A stretch of DNA of 64,000 nt from Pseudomonas taiwanensis DSM 21245 (GCF_000425785.1 NZ_AUEC01000023.1:57293-121292); one strand, 5' to 3'; positions 44,205 through 53,018 are shown, numbered from the stretch's first letter. Notes: generated by a model from the letters alone, not told the origin. Made by a program: numbers and translations.

Positions 44205-45841
44205 ATGCCTTCTCGCGCTGCCTCAGTGTGGTCATGCTGGCCTTGGGTCTGGGGCTGGCGACCTGTGCCGGCGTGCAAGCCGCCCCCGTGTGTGTTAGCC
44301 GTGACGAAGTGGGCATGGCGGGCGCTGCGGGCCTGCAGTCTCCGGGGGGCATGGGTGGTACTGGTGTACGGAGCGCAAGCGGTGGTGTAGGCGGCACGGG
44401 TGCACCTGCGCAGCAGCGTCCAGGTGGCACGGGCGGTACCGGGGCAGTGGCAGACGGCGTGGACGGCATTCTGTTCGATCGCGATAACGGTGGTGTTGGC
44501 GGAACGGGGGCTCCGGTGCTGCGCCCTGGAGGAACCGGTGGCACAGGCATCGTCGGCACCATAACCGGGTTTGCGTCGATTTGCGTCAATGGCCTTGAAG
44601 TTCACTTTGGCAAAGACGTGCCAGTCAGCGAGAACGGCATGCCCGCCAGTAGTGCCCACCTTGCCATCGGCCAGGTCGTTGCCATAGAAGCCTTCGTCAC
44701 CCAGCGTGGTCTGAATGCTGGGCGCATCTCGATTCTCAATGTCTACGAAGGCCCGTTGACCGCGCTGCCCAATGCTGCTGGGCCACTGCGGGTAATGGGC
44801 CAGCCAGTGCGGCTGGCCGCAGGGGCGAGGGTGGCAGAGGGGTTACGCCCTGGCGAGCCGGTCAAAGTCAGCGGCCTGCGCGATGCCAATGGCGCAGTGG
44901 TGGCCAGCCGTATCGAGCGTGCGCCGGGCCTGAAGGCGTCCAGCGCGATTGGCACGATAGACCGTGCTGGCTCCCTCCAGGGGCTGAAGCTCGGGACCCG
45001 CATGGCGCCCGCGCAGGAAGTGCTGGTGCGGGGACAATGGACCGGGCGCCAGCTGGAAGTCGTACAGAGCAGGCCCGACCCAAGCCTGCCGTTCGCCGGT
45101 CGGGTGCAGACGGCTGTGATCGAGGGGCTTGTGCAGCGTCGGCAGAACCAACGACTGGTCGTTGGCGGCATTCAGGTTACCTTGGGGCGTGACACGGTGA
45201 TCGTAGGCGAGCAGGCGCAGACCCTGGCAGTGGATCAGCGCGTTCGGGTCAGTGGGGTGTTCACTGGCCATCGTGAGCTACGGGCAGCACGTGTCGAAAG
45301 CCCTGGCGAACGCCTCGACCATTCGGGCAAGGGGAATCGGGAGCGCAGCACCGACCAGAACTCGAACAGTACGACAGGCTCGCGCAACAGTGGGCATGGC
45401 GGGGGCGATACCCGCGCTTTCAACGACGACCACAGCGGGAAAAGCGTACGAGTCGAGGTCGGGGCAGATGACCACGGAGCGACCGAGTCGGTTGACCACG
45501 CTGGATCAGAGCGGGTCGAGGCGGCGCAAAAGCAGGAGAGCCACGGCAACAGTGGACGGCCCGAAAGGGTAGAGAGGGCCGAGGCAGTAGAGAAGGCCGA
45601 GAAAGTGGAGAAGATCGAGAAAGGCGAGAAGGTCGAAAAGCCCGATAAGGTCGAGAAAGTCGAAAAGGTCGAGAAAGTCGAAAAGGTAGAAAAGATCGAC
45701 AAGGTGGACAAAGTCGAAAAAGTAGAGCGGGTTGAAAAGATTGAGAAAGTCGAGAAGGTAGAAAAAATCGAAAAAGTGGAGAAGGTCGAGAAAGTAGAAA
45801 AAACCGAGAAGGTCGAGCGCCCCGAACGTTCCGGGCATTAG
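44201..45841 (+). CDS. DUF5666 protein with GGTG-rich head and Glu-Lys-Val-repeat tail
   Basis: 546 aa exported protein with a signal peptide (LALGLGLATCAGVQA). A Gly-rich segment with GGTG/GGMGG repeats (about 40-115) is followed by DUF5666 beta domains (about 125-385: IGQVVAIEAFV, GRISILNVYEGP, VKVSGLRDANGAVVASRIE). A hydrophilic linker and a tail (about 455-545) of over 25 Glu-Lys-(Val/Ile/Ala) triplets form a highly charged helix. It is coupled to the DUF6502 gene. DUF5666 function is unknown. The unusual head and tail suggest a periplasmic or surface structural role. Confidence 0.82.
   Translation: MNAFSRCLSVVMLALGLGLATCAGVQAAPVCVSRDEVGMAGAAGLQSPGGMGGTGVRSASGGVGGTGAPAQQRPGGTGGTGAVADGVDGILFDRDNGGVGGTGAPVLRPGGTGGTGIVGTITGFASICVNGLEVHFGKDVPVSENGMPASSAHLAIGQVVAIEAFVTQRGLNAGRISILNVYEGPLTALPNAAGPLRVMGQPVRLAAGARVAEGLRPGEPVKVSGLRDANGAVVASRIERAPGLKASSAIGTIDRAGSLQGLKLGTRMAPAQEVLVRGQWTGRQLEVVQSRPDPSLPFAGRVQTAVIEGLVQRRQNQRLVVGGIQVTLGRDTVIVGEQAQTLAVDQRVRVSGVFTGHRELRAARVESPGERLDHSGKGNRERSTDQNSNSTTGSRNSGHGGGDTRAFNDDHSGKSVRVEVGADDHGATESVDHAGSERVEAAQKQESHGNSGRPERVERAEAVEKAEKVEKIEKGEKVEKPDKVEKVEKVEKVEKVEKIDKVDKVEKVERVEKIEKVEKVEKIEKVEKVEKVEKTEKVERPERSGH
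45590..45835 (+). repeat. GAGAAAGTC-type tandem coding repeats
   Basis: A run of 9-bp units encoding Glu-Lys-Val or Glu-Lys-Ile in the DUF5666 gene. Codons alternate (GAG/GAA, AAG/AAA, GTC/GTA/GTG) while protein sequence stays constant, which suggests selection on the protein rather than simple recent slippage. Confidence 0.8.
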
Positions 45842-45916
45842 AGGTAAGCAGTTCGGCATGGAACAACTAGGCTGGGAGAAACGGATCACACGTTCCAACG
45901 GGAAGTTGAGGTGCGG

Positions 45917-46666
45917 ATGAGACCCATGCTCCCTCTGTTCACCAGCTTGCTGGCGAGCATCAGCGCATCGGCGATGGCTGACACGTTCACCCTGGCCTCA
46001 GGCCTGGACTATTCCAGTGGCGACTACGGCACCGGCACCACATCGGAGATCTGGTACGTCCCTGTGGTGGCGAAATACGAGACCGGCCCGATGACGTACA
46101 AGGTCACCGTACCCTGGTTACGCATCACCAACCCTGAGGTGGGCCCCGATGGCGACCCGCTGCCCGGCGGTTGCAGGGATGTGGAAAGCGGTCTGGGCGA
46201 CACGGTCACCAGCGCGGCTTACGCCTTGCTTGACGGCAGTGCAGGTGGCGTCTTGCTCGACCTGATCGGCAAGGTCAAATTCCCTACTGCCGATGAAGAC
46301 CAGTGCCTGGGTACCGGTGAGTACGACTACACCGGTCAGGTCGACATCGCCAAGGCATTTGGCCCGGTGACCGGCTTCGCCACTCTGGGCTGGAAGAAGT
46401 ACGGCGACCCGCCAGGCAGCGATTTCGATGACCCGGTATTCGCCAGCCTGGGGTTCGCCCTGCCAGTGGCGAGGGGTACCACGGCAGGTGCTTCCTATGA
46501 CTGGCGGCAGAAAGTCGTGTCCACTGGGTCGCAAATCAAGGAACTCACCCTGTTCGTCACCCATAAGCTGAGCGCGCAATGGAAGGTTCAGTTGTACGCG
46601 GTCAAAGGTTTCTCCGACGCCAGTCCCGATGCGGAAGGCGGCCTGATGCTATTTCATGCGTTCTGA
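45917..46666 (+). CDS. Outer-membrane beta-barrel transporter-like protein
   Basis: 249 aa with a signal peptide ending ASAMADT. The rest is rich in alternating hydrophobic and aromatic beta-strands (EIWYVPVVAKYE, MTYKVTVPWLRI, GFATLGWKKYGD, AGASYDWRQKV) and ends in Phe, as outer-membrane barrels do. Substrate unknown. An in-frame GTG at 45911 is possible; ATG at 45917 has GAGG just before. Last gene of the Gly/His-DUF6502-DUF5666 group. Confidence 0.78.
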   Translation: MRPMLPLFTSLLASISASAMADTFTLASGLDYSSGDYGTGTTSEIWYVPVVAKYETGPMTYKVTVPWLRITNPEVGPDGDPLPGGCRDVESGLGDTVTSAAYALLDGSAGGVLLDLIGKVKFPTADEDQCLGTGEYDYTGQVDIAKAFGPVTGFATLGWKKYGDPPGSDFDDPVFASLGFALPVARGTTAGASYDWRQKVVSTGSQIKELTLFVTHKLSAQWKVQLYAVKGFSDASPDAEGGLMLFHAF

Positions 46667-46699
46667 TGATGTGCCCCTGGCGCCAGCAGTGCCAGCGGT

Positions 46700-48412
46700 T
46701 CATTCGTAGGCGGTCGCCCCGGCAATGTGCCTCCCAGCCACATAGCCGAAAGTCAGTGCCGGACCCAGGTTGATTCCGCCAGAGGGGTACCAACCGCCAA
46801 ACACACTGGCCATGTCGGTACCGACAGCGTACAAGCCGGCTATCGGCTGGCCCGCTTCGTCCAGCACTCGTGCATGGCCGTCGGTGCGAAGGCCGGCGAA
46901 GGTGCCGAAGCAACCGGGTTGAACCTTAACGGCGTAGAACGGGCCCTGCTCGATGGGCGCCACGCAGGGGTTAGGGCCTTTGTGCAGAGGGTCGCCTTGC
47001 TTTCGGTTGAATGGCGTGGAGCCGCGTCCGAATGCGGGGTCCTGGCCGGTTCGTGCATGGCGGTTGAAATCGACGACGGTGTTGATCAATCCAGCAGCGT
47101 CGATACCACAGGCAAGCGCCAACTGTTCCAGTGTCGCGCCGCGCTTGAGGTAGCCGCTGCGAAGGTGGGGCCATACCGGTAGCGGTGCCGGACGCGCGTG
47201 ACCAAGGCCATAGCGGCGCAGGAAGCGGTGATCGCAGATCAGCCATGAGCAGACTTCTTTTCCTGGTGGTACCGCATCGACCATGGCCGAAACGTAGTCG
47301 TAGTAGCCGTGCGCTTCGTTGACGAAACGCTCGCCGCTGGCCAGCACGCCAATGATCCCTGGCTTGCCACGCTCGATGATGTGCGGAAAGTGGCCCATGC
47401 TGCCGTCACGGTGCGGCACCTTCGACACCGGCGCCCAGGCCACTGGTGACTTCAGGTCGGTCGCGACCACGCCGCCCGCCGACTCGCCCAAGCGCAGCCC
47501 ATCACCCGAACAGGAGAGCGGGGGCAGGGCAAGGTTGTCTTGGCCAGTGGCGTCGCGCGGGAACAGTTGCTGACGCCGTTTGGTGTCATTGGGAAAGCCT
47601 CCGGCGGCCAGCACCACTGCCTTGGCCCGAATGCGCATCTCACCCTGGGGCGTCGTGACGACTGCCCCTTTCACCTGGCCATCTTCCATTAGCAAGTGCC
47701 TGGCCGGTGCGGACTCCAGCAGACGCACACCCAGGTCCTGCGCCGATTTCGCCAGCCGCGCCACCAGCGCCACGCCATTGACCAGGTGCATGGCACGTCC
47801 GTATCGGGCAAGGTGGTAGAGGTGACGGCCAAAGCGCTTGCACACGTGAAGGAAGGCCCGCGGTGAGCGGGTCATGTTGAGGAACGCGCCAAGGTCGGTA
47901 CCGGCCATGATCGGCATGCCCATGAACGAGGTTTCGCGCAGGGTCTTGCGCAGGCGCGGCAGCAGGGCGCCGACTTCGCGGGCATCGTATGGCGCCGCGA
48001 TCACTTGGTGGCCGCCGGTGGCCGCCCCAGGGGTATCGCCGTGCATGTCCGGGATACCATTGCCGTCGGCGAACTGCAGCGCGGTGTGCTTCTCGAAAAA
48101 CGCCACCATGTGCGGGCAGGCTTCGAGGAAAGCATCGACACGCTCGGCGTCGAAGTGCTCGCCAAGTTCATTGCGCAAGTAGGTGCGTGGCTGTTCGATG
48201 CTTTCCTCGATACCCGCACGCTGGGCCAATGGATTGCGCGGCACCCAAGCCCAGCCGCCGGACCAGGCCGTGGCACCGCCGAACACCGGCTCCTTCTCGA
48301 CCAAGATGACGCTCTGCCCGTGCCAGGCGGCCGTGACGGCAGCAGCCAGCCCGGCTGCGCCGGAGCCGATGACCAGAACGTCACAGTCGGCTTGGAAGGT
48401 ATCGGTGGGCAT
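46700..48412 (-). CDS. FAD-dependent dehydrogenase, fumarate reductase/KstD-like (paralogue 1)
   Basis: 570 aa flavoprotein. The N-terminal FAD motif is DVLVIGSGAAGLAAAVTAA, followed by GGATAWSGGWAWVPRN; the C-terminal GLYAVGTDMASVFGGWYPSGG then GGINLGPALTFGYVAG is the family's substrate-domain end. Such enzymes dehydrogenate carbon-carbon bonds next to a keto or acid group. Two paralogues lie at 53019 and 55156. It is divergent from an IclR gene and a TGGAAC-tcg-GTTCCA palindrome lies 24 bases upstream of the ATG, so that IclR probably controls it. Ribosome site AGGAGA fixes the start. Confidence 0.88.
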   Translation of the reverse strand: MPTDTFQADCDVLVIGSGAAGLAAAVTAAWHGQSVILVEKEPVFGGATAWSGGWAWVPRNPLAQRAGIEESIEQPRTYLRNELGEHFDAERVDAFLEACPHMVAFFEKHTALQFADGNGIPDMHGDTPGAATGGHQVIAAPYDAREVGALLPRLRKTLRETSFMGMPIMAGTDLGAFLNMTRSPRAFLHVCKRFGRHLYHLARYGRAMHLVNGVALVARLAKSAQDLGVRLLESAPARHLLMEDGQVKGAVVTTPQGEMRIRAKAVVLAAGGFPNDTKRRQQLFPRDATGQDNLALPPLSCSGDGLRLGESAGGVVATDLKSPVAWAPVSKVPHRDGSMGHFPHIIERGKPGIIGVLASGERFVNEAHGYYDYVSAMVDAVPPGKEVCSWLICDHRFLRRYGLGHARPAPLPVWPHLRSGYLKRGATLEQLALACGIDAAGLINTVVDFNRHARTGQDPAFGRGSTPFNRKQGDPLHKGPNPCVAPIEQGPFYAVKVQPGCFGTFAGLRTDGHARVLDEAGQPIAGLYAVGTDMASVFGGWYPSGGINLGPALTFGYVAGRHIAGATAYE

Positions 48413-48435
48413 CGGGGGGTCTCCTGCATTATTAT

Positions 48436-48450
48436 TGGAACTCGGTTCCA
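48436..48450. promoter_or_regulatory. IclR operator, site 1
   Basis: Perfect 15-bp palindrome TGGAAC-TCG-GTTCCA between divergent flavoprotein and IclR genes. Two close relatives occur at 49443-49457 and 49477-49491, upstream of the Gfo/Idh gene, so the three probably form one regulon. Confidence 0.7.
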
Positions 48451-48600
48451 CAATGTTCTTGGCAGGCCGGGCGTGATGCAAGCGATTCGCGCAGGCTAGA
48501 GGCAATTAGTGGTCGATAACCGGACACTTGGCTGTCAAGACGTCTGTGGATGCGGCATTTTCTTCTAGAATTCGCCCAATTTTTAAGGGATCTCGTAGTC

Positions 48601-49380
48601 ATGGCTGGTAGTCAGATCGAACGCGCCTTCAGTCTTGTTGAATGCCTTACCGGCGAACCGCACGGGTTGGCATTGCAAACCCTGGCCGAGCGCCTGGACA
48701 TCCCCAAAAGTGCCACCCACCGCATGCTCGCCGAGCTGGTTCGCCTGGGCTACGTGCGTCAGAATCGCGACAACAGCCGCTACCAACTGTCAGCCAAGCT
48801 GGTGGCGCTGGGCTTTCGCTACCTTTCCAACAGCGGCGCCGACATCATTCAGCCGATTCTCGACCGTCTGGCCCAGGACAGCGGCGAACTGGTTCGCCTC
48901 GGTGTAATCGACGGCAGCCGCCAGACATGGATCGCCAAGTCCCAGGGGGCTCGGTCCGGGCTGCGCTACGACCCCGACATGGGCCGGGATGCGCCGCTGT
49001 TCTACACCGCCTCCGGGCATGCCTGGCTGGCCAGCTTGAGCGATGAAGCGGCGCTGCAGATGGTCTTGCGTCAAGGCATTGCCGACCCTGCGCAGTTCGG
49101 CCCGAATGCACCGCGTTCCACGGAGGAACTGCTCGGTTACCTGCACCGCGCCCGCGAACGTGGTTACGCCTGGGTCGAGGAAACCTCCGCGGTCGGCACC
49201 TCGGCGCTGGCTGCCGTGGTGCGTCGTCCGCAAAGTGATGAGGTCATCGGCGTGCTGAGCATCGCCGGCCCCAGCGCTCGTATGGCCCAGGCGCGCTTGC
49301 CAGACTTGGCGCCACAGTTGCTGGCGGCGGTGGAGGAGCTGTCGGCGGCCAGTCAGGCCAGCGAATTGTTCGCGTCGTAA
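48601..49380 (+). CDS. IclR-family transcriptional regulator (first)
   Basis: 259 aa. N-terminal winged helix (ERAFSLVECL, LAERLDIPKSATHRML) and a C-terminal effector domain (WIAKSQGARSGLRYDPDMG, FYTASGHAWLAS, GYAWVEETSAVGTSALAAVV). ATG at 48601 has AGGGA upstream. It is divergent from flavoprotein 1 and followed by a Gfo/Idh/MocA dehydrogenase and a TIM-barrel gene. Palindromes of the TGGAAC-N3-GTTCYR type on both sides suggest it controls both units. Confidence 0.9.
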   Translation: MAGSQIERAFSLVECLTGEPHGLALQTLAERLDIPKSATHRMLAELVRLGYVRQNRDNSRYQLSAKLVALGFRYLSNSGADIIQPILDRLAQDSGELVRLGVIDGSRQTWIAKSQGARSGLRYDPDMGRDAPLFYTASGHAWLASLSDEAALQMVLRQGIADPAQFGPNAPRSTEELLGYLHRARERGYAWVEETSAVGTSALAAVVRRPQSDEVIGVLSIAGPSARMAQARLPDLAPQLLAAVEELSAASQASELFAS

Positions 49381-49442
49381 AGGTATCCGGGCATTTTGCG
49401 GTCGATTACCGCACAGTCTGTGTCGAGGGCGCTTCTGGTATC

Positions 49443-49457
49443 TGGAACTTGGTTCTA
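49443..49457. promoter_or_regulatory. IclR operator, site 2
   Basis: TGGAAC-TTG-GTTCTA, 5 of 6 arm positions match. It lies 71 bases before the Gfo/Idh start and 34 bases from site 3 (about three helical turns), allowing cooperative binding on one face of DNA. Confidence 0.65.
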
Positions 49458-49476
49458 AATTATTGTTGGTTGATTC

Positions 49477-49491
49477 TGGAACCTGGTTCTG
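49477..49491. promoter_or_regulatory. IclR operator, site 3
   Basis: TGGAAC-CTG-GTTCTG upstream of the Gfo/Idh gene, 34 bases from site 2 and about 37 bases before the start codon. Confidence 0.6.
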
Positions 49492-49527
49492 GAATTGCCA
49501 TGACAATAATGACAAGAGGACAGACTG

Positions 49528-50577
49528 TTGAACGCACCCCTTCGTATCGCACTCATCGGTGCCGGGATCATGGGCCGCCAGCATTACCAGCACCTGCGCA
49601 ATGTTCCTCAAGCGCAGTTGTGCGCGGTGGCCGACCCAGGCCCGCAGGCCGAGGCTTTCGCCACCGAGTGTGGCGTGGCTTGGTTCGCTGATCACCGCCA
49701 GATGCTGGAGCAGATCAAGCCTGAAGCGGTGATCATCGCCAACCCGAACAACCAGCATGTCGCTACGGCCCTGGCTTGTGTCGAGGCCGGGGTGCCGGTA
49801 CTGGTAGAAAAGCCAGTGGGCGTACACCTGGACGAGGTCCGCGCACTGGTAGCGGCGTCGCAACGCCATGGTGTACCGGTCCTGGTCGGCCATCACCGGC
49901 GGCATAACCCCTTGATCGCCCGTGCCCGCCAAGTGATTCAGGACGGGCGACTGGGCCGGCTGATCAACGTCACCGCGCTGTGGCAGTTGCAGAAGCCCGA
50001 CAGCTACTTCGAGACGCCTTGGCGCCGAGAGCCGGGCGCAGGTTTTCTGCTGACCAACCTGATTCACGACCTTGACCTGTTGCGCTACCTCTGTGGCGAG
50101 GTGGTCCAGGTGCAGGCGTTCACCCGCAATGACGTGCGGGGCTTCGCCAACGAGGACAGCGCTGCTGTGCTGTTGCAGTTCGCCAACGGCGCACTGGGCA
50201 GCCTGACCGGATCCGACGCGGTGGCCGCGCCCTGGAGCTGGGAGCTGGGCTCCGGCGAAAGCCCAGTCTACCCACGCCAGGCCGACCAGCCTTGCTACTT
50301 GCTGGCCGGGACCGAAGGTGCGCTGAGCATTCCGCAGCTCAAGCGTTGGCACTACGCCGAGACGGGTTCGGGCTGGCACACACCGCTGCTGCAAAGCGAA
50401 GAAGCCACTCCCCCTGGTGAGGCGTTGACCTTGCAGTTGCAGCACTTCATCCGCGTTGCCCGTGGTCAGGAAGCACCACTGATCGATGCCGCCGATGGTG
50501 GCCGCACCCTGGCGCTGATCGAAGCCATCCGCCAGGCAGCCGAAAGCGGTCGAGCCTGCGCTCCAGCCCCCATCTGA
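49528..50577 (+). CDS. Gfo/Idh/MocA-family NAD(P)-dependent oxidoreductase
   Basis: 349 aa. N-terminal Rossmann fold with GAGIMGRQHYQHL and the conserved VEKPVG (Lys as catalytic residue, about 93), then LVGHHRRHNPLI and a substrate domain. It starts with TTG at 49528, with AGAGGA 10 bases upstream; an ATG at 49500 is out of frame. It probably oxidises or reduces a hydroxyl on a cyclic polyol or sugar-like acid. It is followed by the TIM-barrel gene, with IclR operators upstream. Confidence 0.88.
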   Translation: MNAPLRIALIGAGIMGRQHYQHLRNVPQAQLCAVADPGPQAEAFATECGVAWFADHRQMLEQIKPEAVIIANPNNQHVATALACVEAGVPVLVEKPVGVHLDEVRALVAASQRHGVPVLVGHHRRHNPLIARARQVIQDGRLGRLINVTALWQLQKPDSYFETPWRREPGAGFLLTNLIHDLDLLRYLCGEVVQVQAFTRNDVRGFANEDSAAVLLQFANGALGSLTGSDAVAAPWSWELGSGESPVYPRQADQPCYLLAGTEGALSIPQLKRWHYAETGSGWHTPLLQSEEATPPGEALTLQLQHFIRVARGQEAPLIDAADGGRTLALIEAIRQAAESGRACAPAPI

Positions 50578-50657
50578 CGTCTACACCTCGCCGCTGGGAT
50601 TGCCACTGTGGCAGGTCAGCGGCGAGACCTTTCTTTTTCATGCTTTTGGTGAAACAC

Positions 50658-51473
50658 ATGACCGATCGAATCTTTTCCCTTGCCGCCCTGACGGTGCTTG
50701 AACTTCCCCCACCGCAGATGGTGGAAGTCGCCGCTCGCGCCGGTTACAGCCACGTGGGCCTGCGTCTGGTGCCCGCTACCAGGGAAGAGCGACATTTCCC
50801 GCTGGTGGCGGATACCGAGCTGCGCCGACAAACGCAAGCGCGACTGCGTGATACGGGCATCAAGGTGCTGGACCTGGAAATCCTGCGGTTGCAACCGCAG
50901 ACCTGTGTCGCCGATTTCGAGCCTATCCTGGCGGTGGGGGCTGAGTTGGGGGGGAGCGAGCTGCTGGTGGCGGGGAACGACCCTGACCATGGGCGATTGA
51001 CCGAACGCTTTGCCGCGTTGTGCGATCTGGCGGTGAGCTATGGCATTCGCCCGCACCTTGAATTCATGCCCTGGACTGACGTGCGCAACCTGAGCCAGGC
51101 GGTGGACATCGTTGCAGCGGCTGACCGAGTCAACGGCTGCGTACTGGTTGACGCCTTCCATTTCAACCGTTCCGGATCTTGCCTCCAGGCGCTCGCGAGT
51201 CTGGCGCCCGAGCGCATGCATTATGCGCAGCTTTGCGACGTTGCCGGGCCGGTGCCGGACGATATGGACGAGATCCTGCGCCAGGCCCGCAACGAGCGGC
51301 GCTTCCCCGGTGAGGGCGACGCTGACCTGGTCGGCTTGCTACGTACCTTGCCGGCCACGGTGCCGCTGAGCCTGGAAATTCCGACACGGCACTTGATGGA
51401 GCAGGGCGTGAGTGCCGAGCAACGGGCGCGGATGGCCTTGGAAAAAGCACGCGGGGTATTGGCGCAAGTCTGA
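50658..51473 (+). CDS. TIM-barrel sugar isomerase/dehydratase family protein (AP-endonuclease 2 type)
   Basis: 271 aa. Residues matching the metal site of this fold are E135 (PHLEFMPW), D165 and H168 (VLVDAFHFN), Q191 (HYAQLCDV) and E240 (SLEIPTRH). Their spacing closely matches the bacterial 3-dehydroshikimate dehydratase AsbF. An isomerase or epimerase role is equally possible. The ATG at 50658 is chosen; an ATG six codons earlier lacks a ribosome site. Second gene of the Gfo/Idh operon. Confidence 0.83.
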   Translation: MTDRIFSLAALTVLELPPPQMVEVAARAGYSHVGLRLVPATREERHFPLVADTELRRQTQARLRDTGIKVLDLEILRLQPQTCVADFEPILAVGAELGGSELLVAGNDPDHGRLTERFAALCDLAVSYGIRPHLEFMPWTDVRNLSQAVDIVAAADRVNGCVLVDAFHFNRSGSCLQALASLAPERMHYAQLCDVAGPVPDDMDEILRQARNERRFPGEGDADLVGLLRTLPATVPLSLEIPTRHLMEQGVSAEQRARMALEKARGVLAQV

Positions 51474-51482
51474 TCGTTGCCT

Positions 51483-51508
51483 GTAGGAGCCGGTAAGCCG
51501 GCTCCTAC
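51483..51508. repeat. REP-type palindrome / hairpin
   Basis: Perfect 11-bp stem GTAGGAGCCGG / CCGGCTCCTAC around TAAG, between convergent genes. The GTAGGAGCCGG arm is typical of Pseudomonas repetitive extragenic palindromes; a similar arm is at 61887. Confidence 0.65.
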
Positions 51509-51517
51509 GGCTTGGCC

Positions 51518-51540
51518 AAAAAAGAGGCCCCGAAGGGCCC
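51518..51540 (-). terminator. Rho-independent terminator of the MFS gene
   Basis: On the minus strand GGCCC-TTCG-GGGCC followed by TCTTTTTTGG. The UUCG tetraloop and U-run make this a good terminator, 23 bases after the MFS stop. Confidence 0.8.
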
Positions 51541-51562
51541 CGTAGAGGAAAGGGATTCGCGC

Positions 51563-52888
51563 TTAGGCCGATTCGATCGTGCGCGGTGCCATGAAGTACA
51601 TCCAGACCAGCGCAATGAAGTACATCGCCGGGATCATGGTGAACAACACCGCGTAGTTGTTGTGGGTGGCAGTCAGGACGCTGCCGACGATCTGGGTCAT
51701 GAACATGCCGCCGATCGCTGCGCACATGCTGCCGAAGCCGAACACGGTGCTCACCAGGTGCTTGGGCGTGTAGTCCATCACCAGGCTCCAGATGTTCGCC
51801 GTCCAGGCCTGGTGGGCACCCACCGCCACGGCAATGGCCAGGACCGCGATCCACAGACCGCTGGCATTGGCGGCGAAGACGACGCTGATGATGGTGCAGG
51901 CGAAGACCAGCATCGAAATCAATCGGGCGCGGGTGGCGCGCACTCCACGGCCTATCAGCCAGGATGAAAGGATGCCGCCGCCAATACTGCCGAAGTCCGC
52001 AGTCAGCCAGATCAGCATTAGCGGGATGCCCATCTGGGTCACGCTGATGCCCAGGGAATATTGCTGGTTGAGAAACGGTGGCAGCCAGTACAGGTAGAAC
52101 CAGAACACCGGTGCTGTGATCGAGTACGCTACGGCAAAGGCCCAGGTACCACGCAAGCGCAGGATACGGCTGAACGGCAGGCGTGGCACGTCAGGCTCTG
52201 CGTCCTGCTGGATGTATTCCCGCTCGCTCTGGCGCAGGCGTGGATGATCTTCAGGATTGAAGTATTTGAGGCCCCAGAACACTACCCAGACCAGGCCCAG
52301 GCAACCCATGGCGATGAATGCAGCCTGCCAGCCCCACACGGCCAGAACCACCGGCAGCAGGGCCGGGGTGACCATGGCGCCAACGTTGGTGCCGGCGTTG
52401 AACAGCCCTGTGGCGATGGCACGTTCGCCTGCGGGGAACCACAGGCGCGTGGTTTTCACGCAGGCCGGGTAGTTGGCCGCCTCGGTCAGGCCGAGAATGA
52501 ACCGGCACACCATGAAGCCGGCTGCCGAAGTGGCCAGTCCGTGGGCGCCGGTGGCCAGGCTCCAGAGCAGCACCGCGCAGAAGAACGCACGCTTGACGCC
52601 AATGTTGTCGATCAGCCTGCCTTGCAGCAAAAAACCGATGGCGTAGCCAACCTGGAACCAGAAGTTGATGTTGGCGTAATCCATCGCCGTCCAGCCCATT
52701 TCCTTGGACAAGACCGGCTGCATGATGCCGAGCGCCGCTCGGTCTATGTAGTTCAGGGTGGTGGCGAAGAACACCAGAGCAAGCATGCCCCAGCGGGTTT
52801 TGCCGACGGCGAAGGCGCCGCGGAGCTTGTCGCCGATGGAGCCGTGGCCAAGCCGTGGCAAGGCGGTGTCGAACTTGGATTGGGTCAT
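51563..52888 (-). CDS. MFS transporter, ACS/anion-cation symporter type
   Basis: 441 aa with twelve predicted membrane helices. Family motifs include NYIDRAALGIMQPVLSKEMG at the first helix and GLTEAANYPACVKTTRLWFP in the middle. Members import hexuronates, glucarates and aromatic or alicyclic acids. It ends the minus-strand operon of AroE-like, flavoprotein, NIPSNAP and flavoprotein genes. ATG at 52888 is preferred over more upstream in-frame starts because it gives the usual N-terminus; the ribosome site is weak. Confidence 0.88.
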   Translation of the reverse strand: MTQSKFDTALPRLGHGSIGDKLRGAFAVGKTRWGMLALVFFATTLNYIDRAALGIMQPVLSKEMGWTAMDYANINFWFQVGYAIGFLLQGRLIDNIGVKRAFFCAVLLWSLATGAHGLATSAAGFMVCRFILGLTEAANYPACVKTTRLWFPAGERAIATGLFNAGTNVGAMVTPALLPVVLAVWGWQAAFIAMGCLGLVWVVFWGLKYFNPEDHPRLRQSEREYIQQDAEPDVPRLPFSRILRLRGTWAFAVAYSITAPVFWFYLYWLPPFLNQQYSLGISVTQMGIPLMLIWLTADFGSIGGGILSSWLIGRGVRATRARLISMLVFACTIISVVFAANASGLWIAVLAIAVAVGAHQAWTANIWSLVMDYTPKHLVSTVFGFGSMCAAIGGMFMTQIVGSVLTATHNNYAVLFTMIPAMYFIALVWMYFMAPRTIESA

Positions 52889-53018
52889 GTCGAGGCTATT
52901 TCTTGAAATTGTAATGACTGCGGTACGTCTCGGTCGTGGCTGTTTCCCAGGCAGGGGGCACACGCAAGGCCAGGCAATGGTGAGTAGTGAATGGAGAGGC
53001 GTCAATTCATGGGAGGGG

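Noticed and set aside
45235..45711. Minus-strand frame made of Ser-Thr-Phe repeats
   Set aside because: It is the complement of the Glu-Lys-Val coding repeats, not a gene.
48790..50445. 551-codon minus-strand frame across IclR and Gfo/Idh genes
   Set aside because: Spans two real plus-strand genes and their intergenic operators, so it is a shadow frame.
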